From Romanomermis culicivorax (Eukaryota > Nematoda > Enoplea > Mermithida > Mermithidae): 64,000 nt of DNA. The first letter of the stretch is position 1. Every line of letters starts with the position of its first letter. The position numbers and the translations under genes are program-made. Below are positions 31,801-42,000 of the stretch, in pieces. The stretch lies in assembly GCA_963922205.1 (NCBI GenBank), contig CAWUHX010000096.1:868001-932000 (forward strand), in the 5' to 3' direction. Below the pieces are notes generated by a model, which saw nothing but the letters and a program-made list of their open reading frames with translations, made no database searches and was not told where the DNA came from.

Positions 31801-34167
31801 CTTTAAATAAGTTCTTAGTTTTATTTTCTGGTTGGTAGACAGTAGACATGCGCAGCAAGAATTTTTGAGGGGGGAGGGTCTGTGGACTTTTTTCGCTGCA
31901 GGGTAGGGGGTAGGATAAGCAAAAAAAGCAAAAAAAAGTTCTGCAAGCCAAATTTCCACAAAAGTTGTGGAAAAAGACCCCTTGGAAAAAATTCCGGGGG
32001 AGGTTGTTTGATGATTTTTTTTGGCCAGAGGCTGACCAGGGTTTCAGGTATGGGGGTGAACCCTCCCGTGCCCCCTATATATATGTGTGGTAGACAGACG
32101 CCTGGACTGCCTGTGAAGTCATGTCATGATTTTTGTATGTGTACAGTGTGCCTCACTGATAATGCTTTTTCTTCAATGTTCAGTTGTTGTATTTTACTCT
32201 CGTGGGGGTTTTGAGAATGAAGGCAGGCAGGAGTGGGTTACAGAATTTGTCCTTAATGCACCTATTTTCAACACCCATGCTTACCTGATTAATTACTGAA
32301 TTAACATACTTAAACTGGACAATATTTAACCCACAAATTAAGAAAGCTTAGTTTCTTAATTTGCCTTCCTATTACATAATGTAAAAGAGGAGAGAATCTT
32401 CTCCTTACTTTTATCCAACACAAAATAAACTCTTACGCATATAACCAATGAGTAGGCGAGATAACATGAAAAATCCCTCGTGCTGGGAAAAAAACAGTAT
32501 ATTTGCGCATGGGGAGGCGAACTAGTGGCGAATATATAACACACAATTAATAAAGAGCAAACCCAACCCGCGCGTGCCGAATTTTCACTACAGTAAGACG
32601 CCTCTCGATGGTCCACATAGCTCGCTCCACTTTGGACTTGCGCGCTTCTTCATACAAACGACAAGCGTTGAAAAAATCTTGCAAATCGGCAGAAACACAC
32701 TTACACGACACGGTATTTTTCTGAGTCTTCAAATTAGTAGTCAGTGCCAAGTATATTACTTTCTTAGGTATCTAGTGTCAGCGTTATGTCAGAGGTACCG
32801 GTACTACAGGTCAGGCTACTGTGAGATTGATATGTACTTAGGGAAGTTGAGTTTTCAGTTTTACAAATTTACAACTTACAACCTTCGTACAAATATGAAA
32901 TTCACGTTGATTCGATACGAAACGTAAAACTGGTGTGAAAAACACAACGTAAAACTGGTGCGACAATACACAACGTAAAACTGGCGCGGAAATGCACAAA
33001 ACGAAATAACGGTCCAGACACGGGACGATTCTCGTAAGGAAAAATTACCGACGGAATCCAGCGCGGGATTCAACTGCTGAGGTCGACGCGAAAAACCAAA
33101 GACTGGTTATCTTCCCCAAAAACAGGGTCTTCTTCTTCGTTTCAGACGCACTTGACCCACATTTCAGACATGAAAAACACCCACAGTGGTCGGTGCGGAC
33201 CAGACTTGAATTGACATTAAAAACATCCACAGTGGTCAGCGCGGACCAGACTCGAATTGACATTAAAAACATCCACAGTGGTCGGTGCCGACCAGACTTG
33301 GATTACTGAAGGTTCTGAAATCCACAGGGCGCCACAATTAGCCCTGTTACGCAAGTGTCCGTAATTAGTGTTTTTGAGATGTCGCCACTGTTTCCGTTGA
33401 AGTGTGCATAATTACAATAAAACTCGTGCTTGAGTGCATAAAACTTGTAATTTCAACAAACGACAAATAGCTGTACAAAAACAGGTTTTAACCGGAATTT
33501 TTGGGGGAAAACATGGTAGAATTTGCAGAAAATGTACAGTACATAATTTTCCATAACTTTACATTTTTGTCACTCCTCGTGACACTAGTACATTTGCGGC
33601 TAGGCAATTTAGTTTCCTTTAGTGTATGGTACAGTCATTTTGGTACAGTTTAATGTTTATCGCCGATTAATAACTTTTGTATTTCATCACCGATTGGTAG
33701 CCTCCTTCACTGAGTTGGATCCAGTTAGCATTAGGGTAACAATCAAGTTAGAAGTCTCCCAAGAACGGCAGCAAGGTAGCCAGGGTATACAAGCCAGGTA
33801 CAGGATATAAGTTGAGGTAGAATTTTACACATTGAAGCTTCAGGCATACTTTCTAGACCCCCTATGTTGCGAAATTTGAATCCTCAACTGTACTTTCTAC
33901 ACCCTCTGTATCGCACGGCACAGTTAAGGCTGTATACTTTGATGTTGTACATGGACCCCGGTAGGGGCCCGTATATAGTGATAAACGTTACTAACATGCC
34001 GTGATTGATACAAGTGGCGATGCATTGATCAACGGATTCCGCATTACGATCGTGGAAGGCGTATCCTCCGAACTGACAATCCTGGGTTATATTGACGGAA
34101 AATTCATCCAGAATATCTCTAGTTTCATTAGAAAAGTTTTCATTCGACTGCAAACTCACGACAACAT
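25828..34167 (-). CDS. Multi-PAN/apple-domain extracellular protein (5' end not resolved)
   Basis: Minus-strand exons: 34167-33996, 29350-29211, 29159-29039 (or from 29177), 28988-28855, 26601-26481, 26422-26289, 26231-26105, 26047-25899 and a 5-nt last exon at 25832-25828 ending in TGA. They encode four PAN-like repeats. In each, the first exon gives a DxCxxxG/KN motif and a CLxxC motif, and the second gives C(N/T)HF(T/M)W, an inner Cys and KCGF/L. All first-half exons start with 2 nt and end in phase 2; all second-half exons end in phase 1. The total (368 codons with one preceding base) is in frame throughout. PAN modules bind proteins or carbohydrates outside cells. No membrane segment is visible. 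A signal-peptide exon must lie upstream of 34167; a cysteine-containing open frame near 34450-34680 does not splice in the right phase. Confidence 0.75.
26688..27258 (+). mobile_element. TGTTGTA MITE copy, TSD CATG
   Basis: Starts TGTTGTAGTGTGTTTT, ends ACAACA, and is flanked on both sides by CATG. Lies in the intron of the PAN gene between 28855 and 26601. Noncoding. Confidence 0.85.
27340..27830. repeat. GGACTCGGACTTG-rich patch and GTAGAAAGTA repeats in a PAN-gene intron
   Basis: 27345-27610 repeats GGACTCGGACT and GGACTTGAAATTTTTGACAGG. 27640-27760 is a GTAGAAAGTACGCC-type repeat also found at 33830-33920 and 44190-44450. Confidence 0.65.
28030..28601 (+). mobile_element. TGTTGTA MITE, complete copy, TSD ATTA
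   Basis: 572 bp. TGTTGTA at the left, TACAACA at the right, flanked by ATTA on both sides. The interior has a GAGGCCCGCAGGTGGCAAGT block and a small CCTTAATT dyad (AATTAAGGAAA...TTTCCTTAATT). It carries TATA-like and polypyrimidine tracts but no protein. Serves as the reference copy for the family. Confidence 0.9.
29571..30129 (+). mobile_element. TGTTGTA MITE, complete copy, TSD GTGA
   Basis: Same ends and interior as 28030-28601, flanked by GTGA on both sides. In the large PAN-gene intron. Confidence 0.9.
30360..30483 (-). mobile_element. TGTTGTA MITE, one-end fragment
   Basis: Only the TGTTGTA end and the adjacent ~120 bp survive (minus orientation, end at 30483). Confidence 0.6.
30580..31050. 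repeat. Dispersed repeat shared with 44880-45130
   Basis: Shares ATCTAATGATC(T/C)AACAGTTTTA, GGGACA, TTTTCAGT and ATTTCC/TCTATGCT motifs with 44920-45070. The open frame across it is not conserved there, so it is treated as repeat, not gene. Confidence 0.55.
31259..31793 (+). mobile_element. TGTTGTA MITE copy, TSD TTTT
   Basis: TGTTGTAG at 31259, TACAACA ending 31793, TTTT on both flanks. More diverged inside than the 28 and 29.6 kb copies. Confidence 0.85.
31845..32090 (+). repeat. G-rich dispersed repeat (GGGGG...GTTCAGG...TACCCCC type)
   Basis: One of several copies with the order GCAAGAATTTT, GGGGAGGGTC, GGACTTTTT, AAAAAAGTTCTGCAAGCC, GGGGTGTTTGA, TATGGGGGTGAACCCTC. Others are at 34195-34435, 38350-38540, 39430-39690(-), 45835-46070 and 47800-48045(+). 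Confidence 0.75.
32185..32709 (-). mobile_element. TGTTGTA MITE copy, minus orientation, diverged
   Basis: Left TGTTGTA at 32185, internal GGAATCC-equivalent and CTACAGTAAGACG blocks in reverse, worn right end near 32709 (TTACACGACA). Confidence 0.75.
32880..33600 (+). repeat. ~0.7 kb dispersed repeat, copy 1 (inverted copy 62870-63610)
   Basis: Shares long colinear blocks with the reverse strand of 62870-63610: repeated AACGTAAAACTGG, GGGACGATTCTCGTAAGG, CCAGCGCGGGATTCAACTG, CCCACAGTGGTCGG, AAGTGTCCGTAATTAGTG and GTTGAAGTGTGCATAATTAC. Inside copy 1 a ~46-bp unit (CCACAGTGGTC...TTGACATTAAAAACAT) is repeated three times at 33178-33300. Possibly solo LTRs or a non-autonomous element. Confidence 0.8.
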
Positions 34168-34194
34168 CTGAAAAGAAAAACTATTAGATCAAAG

Positions 34195-34435
34195 ATCCTA
34201 GGCAAGAATTTTGCAGGGGGAGGGTCTTCGGACTTTTCATTAAGGGGGGGGGGTGTGTGAAAGTGGGTGAGAAAAAAAAAGTTCCCCAAGCATGCTTTTC
34301 ACACAAAAATGTCAAAAAAACTGTCTTCAAAAAAGTTCAGGTAGGGGTGTTTGATGATTTTTCAGGCCAGGGAGGGGTGATCAGGGTGTCAGGTAGGAGG
34401 GTTCACCTCCCCCTGACCCCCCCCCCTATGTGAAT
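34195..34435 (+). repeat. G-rich dispersed repeat, copy just upstream of the PAN exons
   Basis: Same family as 31845-32090, bounded by GCAAGAATTTTGC and a CACCTCCCCCTGACC-like end. Lies between the first recognised PAN exon and any signal-peptide exon. Confidence 0.7.
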
Positions 34436-35457
34436 ATTATGTACAATAATTGTAATACTTTTCACATACATTGCCATATCAAAATCCATAAGATTGGGAA
34501 TTTGCCTTTGGTCATAATTTTCTGGAAAGCTCCAACACAGTGAACATACAAGTGTATTATAGAAAGGCAAAGGTTTTATTTTTGTAAAAAAATGGTAATG
34601 TTTTGCTTCGTGGCAAAAAATCTTGGAAGCAATAAAAATTTGCATAACTTTTATGGAACATTTAAATTGCAAATACAAGGATGTGATTTTGCTTAAACAT
34701 AATAAAGTAGGTTAAAAAAATCTTCGAGAAAAAATTTTCAACGTGCTATAAATTATTTCACAAAAAAATATGGAAAAAATAAAATATCAACACAGAAAAC
34801 ATGAAAATATAAAATATTTAGATTTAATGTTAATTATTAAAATGTTGGATATTAGAATATCAAAATATCAGAATATTATATTATAAAATATTGAAATATT
34901 AAATATTGAAATATTAAATATTGAAATATTGAATATTGAAATATTGAATTTTGAAATATTGAATATTAAAATATTGAATATTAAAATATAAAATATTCCA
35001 AAAAAACAAGAAAATAAAAAAAAGTAAAACATGAAATATTAAAATGTAGAATATTAAAATATAAAGTATTGAAATATAAAATATTAAATATTGCAATATA
35101 CTCGCAGAATATTAAATATGAAATATTAAAATATCAAAATATGGAATATTGAAATATCAAAATATGGAATATTAAAATATAAAGTATTGAAAAATATATT
35201 AAAATATATAATATTAAAATATTAAACATTAAAATATTAAATTTTAAAATATTAAAATATTAAATATTAAAATATTAAATATTGAAATATTAAATATTGA
35301 AATATAGAATATTGAAATATTAAATATTGAAATATTAAATATAAAAATCTTGAATATTAGAATATTGAATATTAAAATATTGAATATTGAAATTGACGCG
35401 TAAAAGGGTAAACGCATTGCCATCCTAACCACCCCCAAACACTGTTCGAAAAATAAT

Positions 35458-35526
35458 GCTCAACCTGGATTCAAACCCAGGTCTCTGTGACTATAGTGCA
35501 GCATTCTTCCGATTGAACTACCGAGT
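35458..35526 (-). repeat. tRNA-like SINE head, copy 7, inside the AT satellite
   Basis: Reverse-strand version of the 311-379 unit with flanks TGTCACGTGTCGCA and AACAGTGTTTGGGG. Its island is duplicated 436 bp downstream with the surrounding satellite. Confidence 0.7.
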
Positions 35527-35893
35527 GAGTGTTGGGATAGTTATGAAGGGGTGATGTACGGCCCTGCGACACGTGACAAAGTATTGAATATTGAAATATT
35601 GAATATTGAAAATTGAAATATTGAATATTGAATATTGAATATTGAAATATTGAATATTGAAATATTGAATATTGAGATATTGAATATTGAAATATTGAAT
35701 ATTGAAATATTGAAATATTGAATATTGAAATATTGAAATATTGAATATTGAAATATTGAATATTGAAATATTAAATATAAAAATCTTGAATATTAGAATA
35801 TTGAATATTAAAATATTGAATATTGAAATTGACGCGTAAAAGCGTAAACGCGTTGCCATCCTAACCACCCCCAAACACTGTTCGAAAAATAAT

Positions 35894-35962
35894 GCTCAAC
35901 CTGGATTCGAACCCAGGTCTCTGTGACTATAGTGCAGCATTCTTCCGATTGAACTACCGAGT
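35894..35962 (-). repeat. tRNA-like SINE head, copy 8, inside the AT satellite
   Basis: Near-identical to copy 7. The intact B box (on the minus strand GGTTCGAATCC) makes it the better preserved of the pair. Confidence 0.7.
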
Positions 35963-38039
35963 GAGTGTTGGGATAGTTATGAAGGGGTGATGTACGGCCC
36001 TGCGACACGTGACAAAGTATTGAATATTGAAATATTGAATATTGAAAATTGAAATATTGAATATTGAAAATTGAAATATTGAATATTGAAATATTGAATA
36101 TTGAAATATTGAATATTGAAATATTGAATATTGAAATATTGAATATTGAAAATTGAAATATTGAATATTGAAATATTGAATATTGAAATATTGAATATTG
36201 AAATATTGAATATTGAAATATTGAAATATTGAATATTGAAATATTGAATATTGAAATATTGGATATTGAATATTGAAATATTGAATATTGAAATATTGAA
36301 TATTGAAATATTGAATATTGAAATATTGAGTATTGAAATATTGAATATTGAATATTGAAATATTGAATATTGAAATATTGAATATTGAGATATTGAATAT
36401 TGAAATATTGAATATTGAAATATTGAAATATTGAATATTGAAATATTGAATATTGAAATATTGAATATTGAAATATTGAATATTAAAATATTGAATATTA
36501 AAATATAGAATATTCCAAAAAAAACAAGAAAATAAAAAATAGTAAAACATGAAATACTAAAATGTAGAATATTAAAATATAAAGTATTGAAATATAAAGT
36601 ATTGAAATATAAAATATTAAATATTGCAATATACTCGTAGAATATTAAATATAAAATATTAAAATATCAAAATATGGAATATTGAAATATCAAATTCGGA
36701 ATATTAGAATATGAAATATTAAATACAGAAAATTAAAAAACAAAATATTAAAATAAAATTTCAAAATATAGAATATTGAATATTTAAATACACAATATTA
36801 AAATATGAAACATTAAAATATAAAGTATTGAAACATTAAGTATAAAAATATTGAATATTAAAATATTGAATATTCAAATATTGAATATTAAAATATTGAA
36901 TATCAAAATATTGAATAATCAAATATTGAATATGAACATATTTAATATCAAAATATTGAATATTAAAATATTGAATATCAAAACATTGACTATCGAAATA
37001 TTGAATATTTAAATATAAAATATTCCAAAAAAAACAAGAAAATAAGAAACAGTAAAACATGAAATACTAAAATGTAAAATATCAAAATACGAAACATTAA
37101 AATATAAAGTATTGAAAAATTAAATATTAAAAAATTAAATATTGAAATATTGAAATATTGAATATTGAAATAAAGAATATTAAAATATAAAATTTTAAAA
37201 TATCAAAATATAGAATATTAAAATATTAAATATTAAATGTGTAAAATTAAAAAACAAAATATTAAAATATAAAATTTCAAAATATAGAATATTGAAATAC
37301 ACAATATTAAAATATAGAATATCAAAGTATGAAACCTTAACATATGAAACCTTAAAATATAAAGTATTGAAATATTAAATATTAAAATGTAGAATATTAA
37401 AATATAATACGTTAAACTATCAAAATATGGAATATTAAGATAATATTAAAGTATAAAATATTAAAATATGAAATATTAAAATGTAAAATGTTAAAATGTT
37501 AAAATATATAAATGTAGAGTATCAAAATATAAAATATTGAAATGTAAAAAATCAAAATATCAAAATATTAAATGTTAAAATATAGAATATTAAAATATAA
37601 AATATTAGAATATAAAATATTAAATGATTTAATATAAAAGATTAAAATATTCAATGTTCTAATATAAAGTATTCAAACATAAAATATTAAATACTCAAAT
37701 ATAAATAATATAATAAAAAGTGTCCAATATAAAAATATAATACTAAAAAACAAAATATTGGAATATAAAAGAATGAAAATATAAAATATTTTGATATAAA
37801 ATATTAAGATCCAAAATATTAAAATATAACATTAAAATATGAAATATTGAAATATCAAATATTAAAATATAAAACGTTAAAATATAAATGTTAAAAAATA
37901 AAATATTGAAATTTTAAATATTAAAATATAAAATATTAAATATTAAAATATTAAATATTAACAAAAAAAAGTCAAAAACGTCAATTTGGTAAGCGCTTAG
38001 TGCCATAAGTACATTCCTTATCATTTTTTAGACAAAAAT

Positions 38040-38400
38040 TAGTACTTTTTGAACTGTTTTTGGAACTTTTTCCATGAAAAATCGAATTTTTTCCATCGGA
38101 AATACCCTCACCCCAAAATTTTGGAAATTACTGACCCCCGGTCCGAAAAAAGTGCTCCGACCCCCCTCCAGACCTCGGAGCTCCATTACATGTATGGTAT
38201 GGTAGGGGGGTGGGTGAGCGAAAAAAGTGCTCCAACCCCCCCCCCCAGACCTTGGAGCTCGATTACATGTTTACATGTATGGTACGGGGGGGGGGGAGGG
38301 GTGTGTGAGCGAAAAAAGTGCTCCGCCCCCCCCAGACCTCGGAGCTCCGTTACATGTATGGTAGGGGGGTTGGGTGAGCAAAAAAAGTTTTGAAAGCTTG
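38040..38400 (+). repeat. Dispersed repeat with three tandem CCCCC...GGAGCTC(C/G)(A/G)TTACATGTATGG modules
   Basis: 38040-38200 is a partial copy of the family at 42500-42765 (shared ACAAAAATTA(G/C)TACTTTT and ATTACTGACCCCCGG). The terminal module AAAAAAGTGCTCC...ACATGTATGG is then reiterated three times to 38400. Confidence 0.7.
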
Positions 38401-38548
38401 TTTTTCCTACAAAATATGCACCAAAATCATCAAAAAAGCTGTCTTGAAAAAGTTCAGGGGAGGGTGTTTGACGATTTTTTTGGGCCAGGGGGGTGGCCAG
38501 GGTCTCAGGTATGAGGGTTGACTTCTCTACCCCCTATGTGGATGTATG

Positions 38549-38862
38549 TGTTGTATTTTAGTATGTTGTCGGGGCTTTGGATGAAGGCAGGCAAGAGTGG
38601 GTTCTAGGGTTCATCCTTAATGCACGTATTTCCAACACCCACGCTTACCTGATTAATTACTTAATTAGAGTACTTAAATCCAACAAAGCTCACCCCAAAA
38701 TTGAGAAACCTTGGTTTCTTAATTTTTTGATTCTGAGTTTGAGTTACAGTAAGACGCCCTTCGATGGTCCACGTAGCTCACTCCACTTTGGACTTGCAGG
38801 CCTCTTCAAACAAACGACAAATTTCGGAAAATCTTACAAATCGGTGGAAACACAATTTAACA
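38549..38862 (-). mobile_element. TGTTGTA MITE, internally deleted, TSD TATG
   Basis: TGTTGTA at 38549; the opposite end decays to TTTAACA at 38862; flanked by TATG on both sides. Only ~314 bp because the centre is deleted. Lies ~150 bp upstream of the GILT start codon. Confidence 0.8.
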
Positions 38863-39017
38863 TATGAAAATAACGTGACTTTATGTTTTAAGCACGATTT
38901 TCCATCACCGTAAATAAATGTCAAACATTTTCTTATCATCAATGTTTACTTTAAGCGACTTAAAACTTTCCAATATATAACTAAAAAGTTTTCATTTTGT
39001 ATATATCGAAAGCTAAT

Positions 39018-42000
39018 ATGCATTTTTTGAGCAGACTTTTGGTAGTTTCGCTTTCAATTTCCGGCTTGTTTTGTTGCGACATTCCGCCATCGGCGTGGTG
39101 TCAAAATGATCAAATTGACGAAAAATGTAACATTACGCAACAATGTCGAAAATATAAATCGGAAATGAGCGGTCGAAAATTCCAAATTCAATTATTGTAC
39201 GAAACTTTATGCCCCGATTGTCAAAATTTTATTAAACGGGAATTGAAACGCGAATATTGGAAAATTGCCCGAGAATTTGTCGAATTCGAATTTTTACCGT
39301 ATGGTAATGCTAAGCAGTTGTCGACGAGCGGCGATATTCAATGTCAACACGGCGCTTTGGAATGTTCCTTGAATAAATTACATTCTTGCGCTATAAAGTA
39401 TTTGGCCAACGACAATAGGTGGGTATATAAAATAGAAATAGGGGGGTGGGGGTACACGGAAGTTAACCACATAGGGGGGTACCCCCTTAACTTAGACCAT
39501 GGTCACCCACTTGGACCAAAAAAATCTCAAAGACCCGCTGATTTTTTTCCAAGACAGCTTTTTTGATGATTTTCGAGCATATTTTGTATGGAAAACAAGC
39601 ACACAGAACTTCTTTTCCCTCACCGACCCCCTACCCCCTGGATAAAAAGTCCTAGGACCCTACCCCTGGAAAATTCTTACCGTGACCTTAACGCCAGTGC
39701 TTTCGAAATTTGAATGACTCCTCAGCCAGGGTGTGACGTCCAGAATGGAAAATCTCCTTATCCAAGAAAAGCCTGACTAAAATTAGCTAGACTAGGAAAC
39801 ACACTTTTAGACACAAAGAAGAAGATTTTCTAACCAGAAAATTCACTAAATTGTGTTTTACAGTAAACCATCACATAGAGCCAGGCGCGACATGGTCTGG
39901 CATATTGTACCTGCACGCTATTCTCAAAAACTGACAAATCCTTCAGTTTTCGCACTAGAAAGGATTTCATTAACAGCATATAGTTTGTGATCACGGAGTT
40001 GTGCATTTTTCTCCAAAGGCATAGGCTTGATCTCGCTCATCCAAGTTACAGGATCGGACCTGAATTTTTGTGACGAGCACTGCTTCGCTCGCAATGGGTG
40101 CTGCACCATACATGTTACGGAGCCCCAAGGTCTGGGGGGGGGGGGGGGTTGGACGACTTTTTTTTGGGCCAGGGGTCAGTAATTCCCAAAACTTTAGGGG
40201 GAGGGGTCTCTCAAGCAGAAAAAAATCTTTTTTTCGAAAAAAGTCCAAAAAATAGTTCCAAAATATGGTAATTTTTCCAAAAAAGGGCCTAAAAAATGTA
40301 TTCATGGCACTATGCGCCCAGAGAATGCACATTTTTGACCATTTTTTGTTCAAAAATTGACATTTTTCATTGAAAAAATAACATTTTTTAGTATTTTCCC
40401 GACCAAAAGTATGAGGGTTCCTACGGCTACCATATGGCTAGCCATAGGATTGGAAAATCCTGGGGTGATGGGTGGTCACCCAATGGCTAGCCATATGGCT
40501 GACGATTTCTGGGGGTTCCCATAGCACTCCCCCCAATTACATGTATGTGCTGTACTCTGTGGTAAAGCAGGGGGACCCTTGGAAGCCTGAACACTAGGGG
40601 GCCCTCGGCTGCCTCAGCAGGGGGTTGTCAGGAGGGTGTCACACTTCCCTAGGAGGACAATGCGACATTACAAAAGAGGTACAGTGGAACATTTTCCTTT
40701 CAACCTGTAGACTTGATTTTGTTCATCGAAGTCGTGGGTCCACACCCAGATTTTTGTAAGGGCCACTGCCGCCATCACATCCGCTGATGCAGCAGCTACC
40801 ATCCAGTATGTGAAATTGTTACTTGGTGAGCATACCAGGAGGCCCTTGCCTGCTGCAGCAGGGGAGGCGTGTTGTGATGAAGGTGTCACACTTGCAGAAG
40901 GTTTCGGAACATGTTGATAGGCCGAAATATCTATCATAGAACTGGAATGTTGTATCCTACAACACAGCATCTCTCCCCTGCCCTTGGAGCAACAGAGGCC
41001 CCAGGTACAGTGGAGTGGCCAGTATCAAAGGGCTTGCCAGGCGTGTGGTATGCCTAAATCCCCTACAACATCCTCTCCCCTTTGAGAGAGGTTCCTGCAT
41101 TGTCACCAATGTTGTATGCCCAAATCCATGCGGCCAGTGAATCAGAAAAATAAGGCCCAGTGAGGGGCTCGAAACCTCAACCTTCTGCGTACATCCCCAC
41201 CAGCCGCACTAATCGAGCCACAGTGATAGTTTAGAAATTGTGGTTGTAGTGTTGGGGAATGCCATGCGATGAACAGCTGGATGCACCACTACAGCAGGTG
41301 ACACTGAAACTGATTCACCACTGGCCAATATCACAGAGGTATGACCATCGCAACCAGAACTCAACAAAAATGGTCAGGTTTGGGATCTGCGGATCAGTTC
41401 AAACATCAGTCCGACATGTTACTTTACGAAAAGTGAATAGAGACTGCTTGAATCTGATTGGTCAATTTTGCTTACAGTTCTGAAGTTGATGACTGGACAG
41501 TCTCAATATACGCGTCCATTTGATAAGCTTGAAAAGTGGGGTGTAGCCAGGAGTTGAACCTAGGTTACCAGCACTCCGGGCTGATGTGCTCACTACTGGA
41601 CCACCTCACCAATAGTCGTAGGTTCACAACCACCAAGCATTGGAGTTGTATGCTAAAAATCTTAGCCAAGGGGGCACCTTAATCTGGGTTTACCTCGTGG
41701 TGTGGTGAGGAGCACTGTGTGATACCCGATTTTCACTATACTTTTACTTGTCTCAATTTACTCGTTTCCCGATATCCTTGAGACGAAAGCACAATAGTGA
41801 GACGGGGGATGTACGGTATGATAAACAATAATGAACGACAATATGATTTCGCCGACTGCTTCACTAGGCGTCAATGATACACACTTACTTTTACATGGAT
41901 TTCTAACATGCGAATTTAAAACGAAAATACGAAAAACTAAATTATTTCATGCTTCCTTCGCTTTTTATCCTGCTTCCTGTTGGCCACACCCTTGATCCAT

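Larger units (their letters stand above)
34780..37970. repeat. 3.2 kb AT satellite (ATATTGAAATATTGA)
   Basis: Built from a 15-bp unit GAATATTGAAATATT, purest at 35580-35830 and 36020-36480 and decaying outward. All long open frames here (FNIQYFNIQ-like) are read-through of the satellite. Two 187-bp non-satellite islands with tRNA-like units are embedded at ~35395-35582 and ~35830-36018. Confidence 0.93.

Noticed and set aside
34403-34678. First exon of the multi-PAN gene
   Set aside because: It has a PAN-like hint (HYHFF, then CSLC), but its possible donors give phase 0 or 2 whereas the next exon needs phase 1; left unresolved.
35954-36550. 198-aa open frame rich in FNIQY repeats
   Set aside because: Pure translation of the AT satellite; no start context, splice logic or composition of a real protein.
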